A DNA stretch of 64,000 nucleotides from Campylobacter sp. MIT 21-1684 (lineage in GTDB: Bacteria > Campylobacterota > Campylobacteria > Campylobacterales > Campylobacteraceae). The translations under genes and the position numbers were made by a program. The stretch lies in NCBI RefSeq assembly GCF_026241315.1, contig NZ_JAPHNA010000003.1, forward strand, positions 86,568 to 150,567, given 5' to 3'. The notes beneath the pieces were generated by a model. That model saw only the letters and a list, made by a program, of their open reading frames with translations. It made no database searches and was not told where the DNA came from. Below are positions 44,256-54,369 of the stretch, piece by piece (positions within the stretch are counted from its first letter, which is position 1; each line of letters opens with the position of its first letter).

Positions 44256-46785
44256 GATTCACGAAATTGCAAAAGAATTGGGTTATGATAGTAAAGAAAT
44301 TATAGAAAAAGCAAATGAACTAGGGCTTACCACAATAAAGACAGCTTCCAATGCCGTAGAACCCGAAATTGCAGCAGGAATTTATGAATATGTCCAAACA
44401 AAAATTATTCCAGAAGCCTTTAAAAAAAATATCAAGCAAACCCAAAGTAAAAAGCCAAAAAAAGAAATTACAAAGAGTAAAGAAGAAAAAAATAAAACAA
44501 AAAAAGAACAACAAACTGATGAACAAGTCTCTACAACTAAAACGCGAGAACAAAATCTCGAGAATTTGGAAATCCAAAGCCTTGCAAGTGCAACCTTAGC
44601 AAAAAGACGCGGTTTAGTTATAGTAAAAAAGAAAAAGGATGAAGAAGCACAGAAGCAACAAACAAAACAAAATATTCAAAATGAAGAGAAAATAAGCTTG
44701 TCTATGATTTTCTCAAATACCGATGAAAATTTCAAAAAAAAGAAAAAAGAGAAAAAAAATCCCACACCAAGCAAAAAAGAAAATGTACAAAAAATGGATT
44801 TCTTAAGTCACGATTTTGGAGACATTTCTTTAGATAACGAAGATGAAGTTGTCTTGCCTGACTTTAGTGTAAAAGAACGTGAAATTTCAACACAAACAAC
44901 TAAGAAGCCTCCAAATTTTCTCCGCCAAGCAGTGGGAAATTCTGTTAATTTTGCTGAAGTCGGTATACAAAGAAGAAATCGTAAAAAACCTGCAAAAAAA
45001 ATTGAAAAAAGAGAGAATGAAACTATTACAAGTATAGAAATTCCGAAAGAAATTCGTGTGTATGAATTTGCAGATAAAATCGGTAAAAACACAAGCGAAA
45101 TCATTTCAAAACTTTTTATGCTTGGAGTTATGGTAACAAAAAATGATTTTTTAGATACTGATGCTATTGAAATTTTAGCAGCCGAGTTTGATATAGAAAT
45201 TAAACTCATCGATGAAGATGATGAATTTAATTATGTAAAAGATTATGAAAGCATTGAAGATGAAAAAGATTTACAAACAAGAGCACCTATCATTACAATA
45301 ATGGGACATGTTGATCACGGAAAAACTTCTTTGCTTGATTTTATAAGAAAAAGTCGTATAGCAAGTGGTGAGGCTGGGGGTATTACCCAACATGTTGGTG
45401 CTTATATGATTGAAAAAAATGGACGTAAGATTACTTTTATCGATACTCCCGGACACGAAGCTTTTACAGCAATGCGTGCGCGAGGGGCAAGTATTACAGA
45501 CATTGTTATCATTGTTGTGGCTGCAGATGATGGAGTGAAACCTCAAACTAAAGAAGCGATTAATCACGCTAAAGCAGCTGGTGTGCCTCTTATTATTGCC
45601 ATTAACAAAATGGACAAAGAAGGTGCAAATCCCGATATGGTTAAAACACAACTTTCTGAGCTTGACATTATACCAGCTGATTGGGGTGGTTCATATGAAT
45701 TTGTCGGAGTTTCTGCAAAAACAGGAACGGGCATTGAAGATTTACTTGAAATTGTACTCTTGCAGGCTGATATTTTAGAACTTAAAGCTAACCCTAAAAA
45801 TTATGCTAAAGCAAATATTATAGAAAGCTCTGTACAAAAAGGGCGTGGAGCAGTTGCAACTGTTATAGTACAAAATGGAACCTTAAAAATTGGGAATACT
45901 GTTGTTGCCGGAGTTGCTTATGGAAAAATTCGTGCAATATGTGATGATACAGGAAAAACTCTGAAAGAAATTAAGCCCGGAGAATGTGGTGTTATTGTTG
46001 GGCTTAGCGAAGTTGCTGAAGCCGGAGAAATTTTAATCGCTGTAAAAACAGACAAAGAAGCAAGAGAGTATGCTGCTAAAAGATATGAGTACAACCGCCA
46101 AAAAGAATTAAGCAAATCTACAAAAGTAAGTCTTGATGAACTTGGTGAGAAAATTAAAGAAGGCAATCTTAAATCCTTAAGTGTTATTTTAAAAGCCGAT
46201 GTACAAGGCTCACTTGAAGCTATAAAAACAAGTTTAGAAAAGTTACGAAATGACGAAATAAAAGTTAATATAATACACAGCGGTGTTGGAGGTATCACAC
46301 AAAGTGATATAGAACTTGCAAGTGCAAGCGAAAATTCTCTAGTTTTAGGTTTTAATATTCGTCCTACAGGAGAAATCAAAGAAAGAGCAAAAAATAATGG
46401 TGTAGAAATTAAAACTTACAATGTAATCTACAACCTCTTAGATGATGTAAAATCCTTGCTTAGTGGTATGATGAGTCCTATTATTAGTGAAGAACAACTA
46501 GGACAAGCTGAAATTCGTCAAGTGATTTCTGTACCAAAAATAGGTCAAATTGCAGGTTGTATAGTAACAGAAGGACTGATTAACCGAGGGGCTAAAATCA
46601 GACTTATCAGAGAGGGTGTGGTCATCTTTGAAGGAAATGTAAGCTCCTTGAAAAGATTTAAAGATGATGTAAAAGAAGTGGCAAAAGGTTTTGAATGTGG
46701 TGTTGGCATTGAGGGGTGTAATGATATGCGAACAGGTGATTACATAGAAAGCTATAAGGAAACGAAACAGCAAATAAGCTTGTGA
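44242..46785 (+). CDS. infB: Translation initiation factor IF-2
   Basis: GTPase that recruits initiator tRNA, 847 residues. A Lys/Glu/Gln-rich variable N-terminal region (about 50-260) precedes the G domain: G1 GHVDHGKTS (about 353), G3 DTPGHEAF, G4 NKMDKEG. Domain IV is complete to the C-terminus ([10 protein letters not shown]). Normally directly followed by rbfA. Here its stop abuts an inserted R-M cassette whose open frame overlaps by 4 bases. Confidence 0.97.
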   Translation: MAKIRIHEIAKELGYDSKEIIEKANELGLTTIKTASNAVEPEIAAGIYEYVQTKIIPEAFKKNIKQTQSKKPKKEITKSKEEKNKTKKEQQTDEQVSTTKTREQNLENLEIQSLASATLAKRRGLVIVKKKKDEEAQKQQTKQNIQNEEKISLSMIFSNTDENFKKKKKEKKNPTPSKKENVQKMDFLSHDFGDISLDNEDEVVLPDFSVKEREISTQTTKKPPNFLRQAVGNSVNFAEVGIQRRNRKKPAKKIEKRENETITSIEIPKEIRVYEFADKIGKNTSEIISKLFMLGVMVTKNDFLDTDAIEILAAEFDIEIKLIDEDDEFNYVKDYESIEDEKDLQTRAPIITIMGHVDHGKTSLLDFIRKSRIASGEAGGITQHVGAYMIEKNGRKITFIDTPGHEAFTAMRARGASITDIVIIVVAADDGVKPQTKEAINHAKAAGVPLIIAINKMDKEGANPDMVKTQLSELDIIPADWGGSYEFVGVSAKTGTGIEDLLEIVLLQADILELKANPKNYAKANIIESSVQKGRGAVATVIVQNGTLKIGNTVVAGVAYGKIRAICDDTGKTLKEIKPGECGVIVGLSEVAEAGEILIAVKTDKEAREYAAKRYEYNRQKELSKSTKVSLDELGEKIKEGNLKSLSVILKADVQGSLEAIKTSLEKLRNDEIKVNIIHSGVGGITQSDIELASASENSLVLGFNIRPTGEIKERAKNNGVEIKTYNVIYNLLDDVKSLLSGMMSPIISEEQLGQAEIRQVISVPKIGQIAGCIVTEGLINRGAKIRLIREGVVIFEGNVSSLKRFKDDVKEVAKGFECGVGIEGCNDMRTGDYIESYKETKQQISL

Positions 46786-46814
46786 TCAAACATTTAATTT
46801 TCAGAGATCGTCAA

Positions 46815-47753
46815 ATGGATATAATTGACCTATTTGCTGGTGTAGGTGGATTTCATTTAGCTTTAGGGGGGGGGGCGAAATGTCTCTTTTCTAGCGAAAT
46901 AGATTCTAATGCCAAAAAACTTATCATTTTAACTTTCCTAAAACTCCTCTTTTTGGCGATATTACTTTAAGTTCTACCCAAAATCAAATCCCACAAAATT
47001 TTGATATTTTATGCGCTGGGTTTCCTTGCCAAGCTTTTTCTATTGCAGGTTTGCAAAAAGGATTTGATAACACAAGAGGCACACTCTTTTTTGAAATTGC
47101 AAAAATTACACAAAAACACAAACCAAAAGTGCTATTTTTAGAAAATGTAAAAAATCTCAAAAACCACGATAAAGGAAAAACTTTGAGTGTTATTCAATCA
47201 ACTTTAGAAAAATTAGGCTATTGTGTCTATGATGAGGTTTTAAACTCTGCTACTCACGCAAACATTCCTCAAAATAGGAGAGGATTTTTATCGTAGCTTT
47301 TGATAGAAAACAAGTGAAAAATCACAATCAATTTGCTTTTCCAAACCCATTAAACTTACAAAAACAATTCATTCCTGCCTAGATTCTCAAAAACAAGAGG
47401 ATTTATTTTACTATACGCCTAAAAGCCAATATTACGAATGGCTAGAAAAAGAAGTAATTAAAAAAGATACGATTTATCAACTTCGCAGAATCTATGTGCG
47501 AGAAAATAAATCAAACCTTTGCCCCACATTAACTGCAAATATGGGAACAGGTGGGCATAATGTGCCAATTATTAAAGATGATTTTGGTATTCGTAAATTA
47601 ACGCCTAGAGAATGCTTCAATTTTCAAGGCTATCCTAAAAGTTTTAAGCTACCAAACTTGCCTAATTCTAAGCTTTATATCCAAGCTGGAAACTCTATCA
47701 CCCTACCTTTAGTTAAAAGAATTGCAAAGGAAATTTTAAAGGTTTTGCAATGA
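46815..47753 (+). pseudogene. C5-cytosine DNA methyltransferase, frameshifted, with poly-G tract
   Basis: Type II methyltransferase, about 313 codons when the frames are joined. Motif I is DLFAGVGGFHLALG, motif IV GFPCQAFSIAG (catalytic Cys), motif VI ENVKNL, motif VIII QNR-ERIF, motif IX LTPRECFNFQGYP and motif X AGNSITLPLVKRIAKEI. Three one-base losses break it: A6 for A7 at 46914-46919, GG for GGG near 47277, and AAA for AAAA near 47343. A G10 tract at 46866-46875 lies in motif I; 10 keeps the frame. Recognition sequence is unknown. Confidence 0.88.
46866..46875 (+). repeat. G10 homopolymer (contingency tract) in the methyltransferase gene
   Basis: Ten consecutive G residues in the motif I loop. 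Poly-G tracts of 8-12 are the standard phase-variation switch in Campylobacter. Length 10 is in frame here; 9 or 11 would be off. Confidence 0.85.
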
Positions 47754-48864
47754 TAAATTTTTTCACGCTTGATAAAGAGAAAAGCTCAAATTATGTGGAA
47801 TCTTTGCAGATTATTTCTAGCCTATCAAAACTATTTAGCGAAAATGACACACCATTTTTACATTATCGTGTAATGGAAAATCTCTTTTGCCAATGTTTCA
47901 AAGCAGAGAATTTAAGTCGCTCTGATACCGCTTATGATACAAAAATTCGAAATTTAGGTGTTGGCTTAAAAACTTTTATTTGTAATAAAAATGCAAGTAT
48001 TGAAAAAGTAGCAGAATTTAATAAAGATTCTCAAACCTTAAAAGCCAAAACAGATTCTAAGGAATTAGCCAAAACTTTAGCAACCTTACGAAACGAAAGA
48101 ATCCAACTCGCAAACGATTTATATGGAATCAAAAATTCAATCTATCATATTATTGCAAGAGATACAAACAAGCTTATCTTTTTTAAACAGATTATGAAAA
48201 AATTAATATAGACAATATTAAAAATACAAAAGCAAGTCTAAGCTTTGATGATGGTATTAACGAATATTATTTCAATCATTCAAAAAGCGTTCTGCAAAGA
48301 AAATTTTATATTCCACAACAATTCTCTAGTATAGATATAAAAATTTTAGAAAATCCTTTTGATTTTTTACTTTTACTCAAAAACAATCTTTTAAAAGAAA
48401 ATGCCATAAAACCAAAAATTGCAGGAGTTGATTATGTCATATTGCCCTTATATAGCACAAAAAGTAAAGAAAAGGCTGTGCCTGAAAAAAGCGGTTTAAA
48501 CCAATGGAATGCAGGAGGGAGGAAAAGAAAATATGGAGAGGTTTATATTCCTGTGCCTATGGAAATTCATAAACACTACCCTGATTTTTTTCCACCTCGT
48601 AATACATCTTTTACTTTAAAAACACCTCTTAATGAAACATTGCAGGTAAAGCTTTGTCAAGACAATTCTAAAGCATTAATGAGCAATCCAAATGATGATT
48701 TAGCAAATTGGCTTTTAAAGAAAGCTTTAAGATTGCAAGAAGGAGAGATAGCAACTTATGAAAATATGCAAAATTTAGGCTTTGATTGTGTAATTATTGA
48801 AAAGCAAGAAAATGCAATATATACTATGATATTAGACCATTGCAGAGTTATGAGGGATTCATAA
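47750..48864 (+). pseudogene. Type II restriction endonuclease partner, frameshifted
   Basis: Begins with an ATGA overlap on the methyltransferase stop, so the two form an R-M pair. Frame 1 (47750-48211) and frame 2 (about 48187-48864) join if AAA at 48185-48187 is read as AAAA, giving about 371 residues. The N-terminal half has HYRVMENLFCQCF and SRSDTAYDTKIRNLGVGLKTF, a possible PD-(D/E)xK-like nuclease core. The C-terminal half (NQWNAGGRKRKYGEVYIPVP through LLKKALRLQEG) resembles the B3-like DNA-binding domain seen in NgoFVII/BfiI-type enzymes. Family calls are tentative. Confidence 0.72.
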
Positions 48865-49116
48865 ATAAAGTATTTATAAACATTGCTTAATTTCATATTT
48901 TAAAAGAATTTGAAAACTCAAAGAAAATGAATTGTAATATAGTATTGATTTAATGTGTTTCAATTTATTGAGAAGTGTAAAAAATTCTAAGATAAAAAGC
49001 ATTCAACAAATCTAAAGTAAATATTCTTTACATATTAAATATTTTTAAAACTTTCAAAAAACTAATTTTACGTTTTGTACTTTTTGTATCTTAAAGTTTA
49101 ATTGAAAATTTTTTGT
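48865..49116. other. Gene-free AT-rich junction between the R-M cassette and rbfA
   Basis: About 250 bases, over 75% A/T, no coding frame. It separates the cassette's right edge from the new promoter of rbfA. No obvious direct repeats or insertion-sequence ends are visible. Confidence 0.5.
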
Positions 49117-49122
49117 TATAAT
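49117..49122 (+). promoter_or_regulatory. Candidate -10 box for rbfA-rimP
   Basis: TTTTTTGTTATAAT, an extended -10-like TATAAT with a T-run upstream, 23 bases before rbfA. It would supply rbfA-rimP with its own transcription now that the infB transcript is interrupted by the cassette. Confidence 0.6.
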
Positions 49123-49145
49123 CCTTTTAAAAACAAGGCTTTTAT

Positions 49146-49496
49146 ATGAATACTAGTGAGATTAAAAAGCTTCGTACTGAAAGCATTTTAAAAGAACTCA
49201 TTCCTGAAGCTTTAGGGAATTTAGATGATAAAAATTTACAAAATCTTTGTGTTGTAGATGTGGAATGCAAAAAAGGTAAATACGATGCTTTTGTGTATCT
49301 AGACAAAATGTTTTTCAATGACTATGAACAAAAGCAAATTCTTAATCATCTAAAAAAAGCCACCAAAGCTTTACAAAACTATTGTATGAGTGAGCAAGGC
49401 TGGTATCGGTGCCCAAATCTGCATTTTAAATTTGATGACAGACTAGAATACCAAAATCATATTGATGCGCTTTTTGAAAAAATAAAAAGGAGATAA
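49146..49496 (+). CDS. rbfA: 30S ribosome-binding factor A
   Basis: Small 16S rRNA maturation factor, 116 residues. The KH-like fold shows IKKLRTESILKELIPEAL at the N-terminus and the central VVDVECKKGKYDAFVYLD strand. Rather diverged but its position between infB and rimP settles it. ATG directly precedes; rimP follows without a gap. Confidence 0.88.
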   Translation: MNTSEIKKLRTESILKELIPEALGNLDDKNLQNLCVVDVECKKGKYDAFVYLDKMFFNDYEQKQILNHLKKATKALQNYCMSEQGWYRCPNLHFKFDDRLEYQNHIDALFEKIKRR

Positions 49497-49931
49497 ATGA
49501 ATTTACAAGCCCTTTGTAAAGAAGCAGAAGTTGAATTTTATGATGCAGAACTTATACACGAAAATGGAAAACAAATTTACCGCGTAAGCATAGTAAAAAA
49601 AAATGGGGTCAATTTAGATGATTGTGTGAGAGTCAGTGAAATTCTTTCCCCTCTTTTTGATGTAGAAGCTCCTGTACAAGGGGAATACTTTTTAGAAGTA
49701 AGCAGTCCCGGTCTTGAAAGAAAACTGACAAAACTCCAACATTTTGTTTTAAGCGTTGGTGAAAAGGTACAGATTACAACTTGTGAAAAAGAAAAATTCG
49801 TTGCTGAAATTGTAAGTGTTTCAAACACAGATTCAAACAAAGTGCAAATTTTGCTTAAAAATGATGAAAAAGGCGAGTTTTCTTTAGATTTTAATGATAT
49901 AAAAAAAGCAAAGACTTTTGTACAATGGTAA
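49497..49931 (+). CDS. rimP: Ribosome maturation factor RimP
   Basis: Assists 30S subunit assembly, 144 residues. Conserved YRVSIVKKNGVNLDDCVRVSE and the hallmark YFLEVSSPGLERKL (about residues 62-75) are present. Starts on the base after the rbfA stop. Confidence 0.95.
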   Translation: MNLQALCKEAEVEFYDAELIHENGKQIYRVSIVKKNGVNLDDCVRVSEILSPLFDVEAPVQGEYFLEVSSPGLERKLTKLQHFVLSVGEKVQITTCEKEKFVAEIVSVSNTDSNKVQILLKNDEKGEFSLDFNDIKKAKTFVQW

Positions 49932-50094
49932 CAAAAAAACTGACTTTATTCAATTTCATTAAAAAAGCTCTTTGAAATAATTTTAAGTTATGTACATTTT
50001 TTATTCATACTAAGAGATCAAATAAAATATACAATGTGTCTATAAAACAAATCAATCGTAAATAAATACAATCTTCAAAAAACACAATGTGCTA

Positions 50095-50125
50095 GAATTT
50101 CCAAGTTCTAAAGACTTGAAAATTC
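50095..50125 (-). terminator. Hairpin after trxB
   Basis: 12-bp stem (GAATTTTCAAGT / ACTTGGAAATTC on the minus strand, one G-U pair) four bases after the trxB stop, with a 7-base loop. It lacks a clear T-tract, so it may be a processing or stability hairpin. DNA from 49932 to 50094 holds nothing recognisable. Confidence 0.5.
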
Positions 50126-50128
50126 CTA

Positions 50129-51067
50129 CTAATGCAAACTTTCAATATAAGCCAAAGCACTTAATGCAGCTACGGCTCCGTCTCCTGCGGCACATACAAC
50201 TTGCTTTGGTGCATCTTGTCTCAAATCTCCTGCGGCAAAGAGACCAGAAATACTAGTTTGCATTTTAAGATTTACTTTTACTTGACCACCTTCTTCCATA
50301 TCACACAAGAATTCTCCATTATCTTGTTTTAAAATTTCATTACGGACATTCAATCCCACAAAGGTAAAAATTCCGGGTACTTCTAAAGTTCTTATAGTGC
50401 TATCTTTAAGTCTAATTTTTACCCCATTGACTCCGCTTGAATCTCCATAAACCTCATCAACACTTGCACTTGTTATACATTCAATTTTTTCGCTTGCTTT
50501 AACTTTTTCTACGGTAGAAGGAGCAGCTCTAAATTCATCTCTTCTATGAATAAGATAAATTTTTGAACAAATATGTGAAAGATATAAAGCTTCTTCTAAG
50601 GCTGTGTCTCCACCACCTAAAACCGCTACTTCTTTATTTTTATAAAAAAAACCATCACAAGTTGCGCAAGTACTGACACCTTTTCCAAAAAATTCATCTT
50701 CACCTTTAAAACCAGCTCTTTTTGGAGCAGAACCGGTACAGACAATAACAGCTTTAGCAAGTTCAGTTTTTCCACCTTCAATTTTAATAGTGAAACTGTT
50801 GTCTGTATTTTTAACAATCTGTTGAACACCTACCATTTCGTGTCTTAAACCAAAACGCATACACTGCTCACTCCAAGGCGCCATAAAAGAGATACCATCT
50901 GTAATTTGGGCTACACCTGGATAATTTTCAATTTCAGAGCTTGAAGTAATTTGTCCCCCGGGCATACCTTTTTCAAACATTACTACATTTTTAAGCCCAC
51001 CTCTTGTGGCATATAAACCTGCGCTAAGTCCAGCAGGACCTCCGCCTATAATCGCTAAATCTAACAT
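50129..51067 (-). CDS. trxB: Thioredoxin reductase
   Basis: NADPH-dependent flavoenzyme that reduces thioredoxin, 312 residues. FAD motif [14 protein letters not shown] (about 8-21), redox-active CATC in TCATCDGFF (about 134-137), NADPH motif [13 protein letters not shown] (about 150) and C-terminal [13 protein letters not shown]. The partner trxA lies 131 bases upstream with its own terminator. Confidence 0.96.
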   Translation of the reverse strand: MLDLAIIGGGPAGLSAGLYATRGGLKNVVMFEKGMPGGQITSSSEIENYPGVAQITDGISFMAPWSEQCMRFGLRHEMVGVQQIVKNTDNSFTIKIEGGKTELAKAVIVCTGSAPKRAGFKGEDEFFGKGVSTCATCDGFFYKNKEVAVLGGGDTALEEALYLSHICSKIYLIHRRDEFRAAPSTVEKVKASEKIECITSASVDEVYGDSSGVNGVKIRLKDSTIRTLEVPGIFTFVGLNVRNEILKQDNGEFLCDMEEGGQVKVNLKMQTSISGLFAAGDLRQDAPKQVVCAAGDGAVAALSALAYIESLH

Positions 51068-51100
51068 AAAATTCCTTTAATAAAAATTCTTTTAAATAAA

Positions 51101-51106
51101 AGTATA
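51101..51106 (-). promoter_or_regulatory. Candidate -10 box for trxB
   Basis: TATACT on the minus strand, 34 bases before the trxB start, which has AAAGGAA upstream. Confidence 0.45.
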
Positions 51107-51168
51107 ATTATTTTTCTTAATGCGCAGTTAATAAAAATTATTATTTAAATAGTAGTTTTGCTGAAGAA

Positions 51169-51197
51169 TATAAAGGCTTTATTTACAAGCCTTTATA
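51169..51197 (-). terminator. Terminator after trxA
   Basis: Perfect 11-bp inverted repeat TATAAAGGCTT / AAGCCTTTATA with a 7-base loop, immediately after the trxA stop. The short T-rich flank makes it a plausible intrinsic terminator separating trxA from trxB. Confidence 0.65.
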
Positions 51198-51198
51198 A

Positions 51199-51513
51199 TT
51201 AAAGTAAAGAGTTAAGTTTATCTGTGATAGCCTGTTTTGACTGCGCTCCTACAAGTTGATCAACCACAGCACCATTTTTTAAAAATACTAAAGTCGGTAT
51301 AGAACGTACTCCATACTCAGCAGCTAAATCACCTTGTTCATCAGTATTTACCTTACAAATTTTTGCTTTTCCATCAAAATCATTTGCAAGCTCATCTATC
51401 ACAGGAGCAAGCATCCTACAAGGTCCGCACCACGGAGCCCAAAAATCTACTAAAGCCACGCCTTCTTTTGCTTGGGCAAAATTATCAGCAGTAAGTTCAA
51501 GATATTTTCCCAT
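51199..51513 (-). CDS. trxA: Thioredoxin
   Basis: 104-residue disulfide reductase with the canonical active site FWAPWCGPCRMLAP (WCGPC, about 28-32) and cis-Pro region RSIPTLVF. AAGGAGGAATT precedes the ATG and a TACAAT -10 lies about 26 bases upstream. Confidence 0.98.
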   Translation of the reverse strand: MGKYLELTADNFAQAKEGVALVDFWAPWCGPCRMLAPVIDELANDFDGKAKICKVNTDEQGDLAAEYGVRSIPTLVFLKNGAVVDQLVGAQSKQAITDKLNSLL

Positions 51514-51538
51514 AATTCCTCCTTATTTTTATTTTGCA

Positions 51539-51544
51539 ATTGTA
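51539..51544 (-). promoter_or_regulatory. Candidate -10 box for trxA
   Basis: TACAAT on the minus strand in the 53-base gap after yraN, close upstream of the AAGGAGG site. Confidence 0.5.
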
Positions 51545-51566
51545 ATCAAAAAAATAAAATATCAGC

Positions 51567-51908
51567 TTAAAAACTTATATTTTCACGAAATTCTACCGCA
51601 CCATTTTTAATGCAAATGAGATCAAGTTGAAAATCACACGAAATACCATATCTTGCTTGATAAATCTCTATTGTTTTGATAAGTTTCTTGTATTTTCTTG
51701 TATCAAGCCTCTCTGCTGGTTCGTAATCATTGTGAGTCAATTTCACTTCGATAAAATGCAAAACACCTTCTTTTTTGGCAATAATATCAATTTCTCCGAA
51801 TTTGGAATGAAAATTTCTCATTACAATTTCAAATTTATTTCTTTTAAGAAAAGCGCAAGCTTTGTATTCACCAACAATTCCGCTTATATATGACTCTAAA
51901 CCCATCAT
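51567..51908 (-). CDS. yraN: YraN-family (UPF0102) endonuclease-fold protein
   Basis: 113 residues with the PD-(D/E)xK nuclease-like pattern of the UPF0102 family: GEYKACAFLKRNKFEIV, FGEIDIIAKKEGVLHFIEVK (Glu, Asp, then E-x-K catalytic layout, about 40-60). Its substrate is unknown. Overlaps hom by 4 bases and lies at the end of the hom-yraN unit. Confidence 0.86.
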   Translation of the reverse strand: MMGLESYISGIVGEYKACAFLKRNKFEIVMRNFHSKFGEIDIIAKKEGVLHFIEVKLTHNDYEPAERLDTRKYKKLIKTIEIYQARYGISCDFQLDLICIKNGAVEFRENISF

Positions 51909-53155
51909 TCCTCGATACGAATCATAAAAGGTTCATCTTTTATAAAATCCTGTTTTTTAAGTATTTTAAGAAAATTGATAATACTCTTTTCACAAGTATG
52001 ATGAGTTGTAAAAAAAAGCATAGAATAACTTTGATTGTGTTTTGGATTTTGCAAGAAGCTTTCTATTGAAATGGCATTTTCACTCATTAAATTGGTAATT
52101 TTTGATAGTACGCCAATCTTATCTTCTGCCTGAAGTCTTAAATAGTATTTTGTATAAATTTTTTCTTTCTCAAGCAAGGCATAACCTAAATCTCTTTTAA
52201 ATCCGAATAATGGAGCTTTAGTTTGGTTTTTAGCTATATCCATAAGATCGCAAATTACTGCACTTGCAGTTGCTACTCCCCCTGCTCCTGCTCCATAGTA
52301 CAAACTCTCTCCAAGCATATCTCCAACAATACTTACAGCATTCATAACTCCATCAACCTTCGCTATCATTGCTTCTTGAGGAATTAAAGCAGGATGGACT
52401 CTAAGTTCAACTTTTTGATTCTTTGCCTTTGCTATACCTAAAAGCTTAATAGTATAACCAAATTCATTTGCAAAATACATATCTTCTGTACAAATTCTAG
52501 CAATACCTTCACACAAAATATCTTCAGGTTTTGCATTAAGTCCAAAAGCTATATTTGCAAGTATTAAAAGCTTGTGAGCAGCGTCATTTCCTTGTATATC
52601 AAAACTTGGATCAGCTTCTGCATAACCTAATTTTTGTGCTTGTTTTAAAACAGAATCAAAATCCATTCCTTTCTTGCTCATATTTGTCAATATATAATTA
52701 CTTGTACCATTGAGTATTCCTTTTATGCTAAGGATATTATTTGCACTTAAGCCCTCTTTGAGTACTTTAATAATAGGAATTCCACCAGCAACACTCGCCT
52801 CATATCCAAAAGCTACATTTTTTGCCAAATTTTCAAGTTCATAACGATGGTAAGCAAGCATTGCTTTATTAGCTGTAACTACAGGCTTTTGTTGCTCTAA
52901 GATTGCACTAACCATTGAAAAAGGTTCATCAATCCCGCCCATAAGCTCAACAAAAACATCAATATCTTTGCGGTACAAAAGCTCCTCAAAATTCGTTGTC
53001 ATAGGAATGAGAGCATCTTGTTTAATACTCCTAGAAAAAGCGATAACAGGTTCTATACTCTGTCCGCAACGTGCTTGTATATTTCTTTGATTCTCAATCA
53101 AAAACTTGACAACAGCGCTTCCTACAACACCATAACCTAAGACAGCAACTTTCAT
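51905..53155 (-). CDS. hom: Homoserine dehydrogenase
   Basis: Makes homoserine for threonine and methionine; 416 residues. The N-terminal NAD(P) motif GYGVVGSAVV (about 7-16), KPVVTANKAMLA, catalytic ILNGTSNYILTNM and GYAEADPSFDIQGNDAAHKL are typical. A C-terminal ACT domain (about 335-416) suggests feedback control by threonine. Overlaps the aminotransferase gene by 4 bases. Confidence 0.96.
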   Translation of the reverse strand: MKVAVLGYGVVGSAVVKFLIENQRNIQARCGQSIEPVIAFSRSIKQDALIPMTTNFEELLYRKDIDVFVELMGGIDEPFSMVSAILEQQKPVVTANKAMLAYHRYELENLAKNVAFGYEASVAGGIPIIKVLKEGLSANNILSIKGILNGTSNYILTNMSKKGMDFDSVLKQAQKLGYAEADPSFDIQGNDAAHKLLILANIAFGLNAKPEDILCEGIARICTEDMYFANEFGYTIKLLGIAKAKNQKVELRVHPALIPQEAMIAKVDGVMNAVSIVGDMLGESLYYGAGAGGVATASAVICDLMDIAKNQTKAPLFGFKRDLGYALLEKEKIYTKYYLRLQAEDKIGVLSKITNLMSENAISIESFLQNPKHNQSYSMLFFTTHHTCEKSIINFLKILKKQDFIKDEPFMIRIEE

Positions 53156-54360
53156 TCACCCTCTTTAAGATATTTTTTAATATTTCGTGCAGCCTGACGA
53201 ATGCGATTTTCATTTTCTATCAAAGCAATCCTTATATATTCATCTCCAGCCTCACCAAAACCAATACCCGGACTCACTGCCACATTAGCCTTTTGTAAAA
53301 GCTGTTTAGAAAATTCTAGACTCTTAAGATGCCTTTTACCTTCAGGCAATTTCGCCCAAACAAACATACTTGCACGTGGTTTTAGCAATTTCCAGCCAGC
53401 ATTTTCAAAAACATCAAGCAAGGTATGCATTCTTTTATCATATACAGCTCGAATTTCATCAACACAACTCTGATCTCCATCAAGAGCTATAGTCGCTGCT
53501 ACTTGTATTGGAGTGTACATACCATAATCAAACCAAGATTTTATCTTTTTCAATGCGGCTATAAGCTTCTTATTTCCCACCATAAAACCAACTCTCCAAC
53601 CAGCCATATTATAAGATTTTGAAAGAGTATAGGTTTCAACAGCAACTTCTTTGGCGTCTTCTATTTGAAATATTGATGGAGTTTTATACCCATCAAAAGT
53701 AAGTTCCGCATAGGCTATATCAGAAATTATATAAAATCTTTCTTTTTTTGCCATAGCCACCAATCTTTCATAGAAACTTTTATTAGCAGTAACTGTGGTA
53801 GGATTATGCGGAAAATTGACAACAACAAATTTCGGACGCGGGATACTTTCATTAAATGTTTTTTGCAAATTTTCAAAAAAAATATTTTCATCTAGTTCGA
53901 ATGCATCATTGTATAATAGAGGCATTTTAGCCACATTTCCTCCAGCAATAATAAAGGCTTGAGTATGAATAGGATATGATGGAGTTGGTACTACAACAAC
54001 ATCACCCGGATTAATTACAGCACGTGCTAAATTTACAAAAGCTTCTTTTGAGCCCATAGTAGCAACAACTTCATTTTCAGGATCCAGATAAATACCATAC
54101 TTGCGTTTATACCAAGTGCAAATTGCCAAACGAAGCTTATAAATTCCCATAGAAGTGGAATATCCTGAAGTTTTTTCTTTATTAGCACTTTCACAAAGTT
54201 TATTAATAATGTGTTGGGGAGTTTTTCCATCGGGATTTCCCATTGAAAAATCTATAATATCTTCACCAGCTCTTCGTGCAGCCATTTTTATCGCATTGAC
54301 TTCTGCAAAAATATAATTTGGGAGTCTTTCTATTGTATTGAAACGAAACTCATCAAACAT
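53152..54360 (-). CDS. PLP-dependent class I aminotransferase (alanine/aspartate type)
   Basis: 402 residues. Pyridoxal-phosphate Lys is in TYTLSKSYNMAGWRVGF (about 233), the family GNPDGKTP, VNFPHNPTT and IGFGEAGDEYIRIAL motifs are intact. It is most like AlaC/AspC subfamilies; adjacency to hom suggests a role in aspartate-family metabolism, such as transamination in methionine or alanine synthesis. Substrate not resolved from sequence. Confidence 0.88.
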   Translation of the reverse strand: MFDEFRFNTIERLPNYIFAEVNAIKMAARRAGEDIIDFSMGNPDGKTPQHIINKLCESANKEKTSGYSTSMGIYKLRLAICTWYKRKYGIYLDPENEVVATMGSKEAFVNLARAVINPGDVVVVPTPSYPIHTQAFIIAGGNVAKMPLLYNDAFELDENIFFENLQKTFNESIPRPKFVVVNFPHNPTTVTANKSFYERLVAMAKKERFYIISDIAYAELTFDGYKTPSIFQIEDAKEVAVETYTLSKSYNMAGWRVGFMVGNKKLIAALKKIKSWFDYGMYTPIQVAATIALDGDQSCVDEIRAVYDKRMHTLLDVFENAGWKLLKPRASMFVWAKLPEGKRHLKSLEFSKQLLQKANVAVSPGIGFGEAGDEYIRIALIENENRIRQAARNIKKYLKEGE

Positions 54361-54369
54361 TCTTTTTCC

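Noticed and set aside
45271..46379. Long minus-strand frames inside infB
   Set aside because: Opposite strand of the conserved G domain of IF-2, no ribosome-binding sites.
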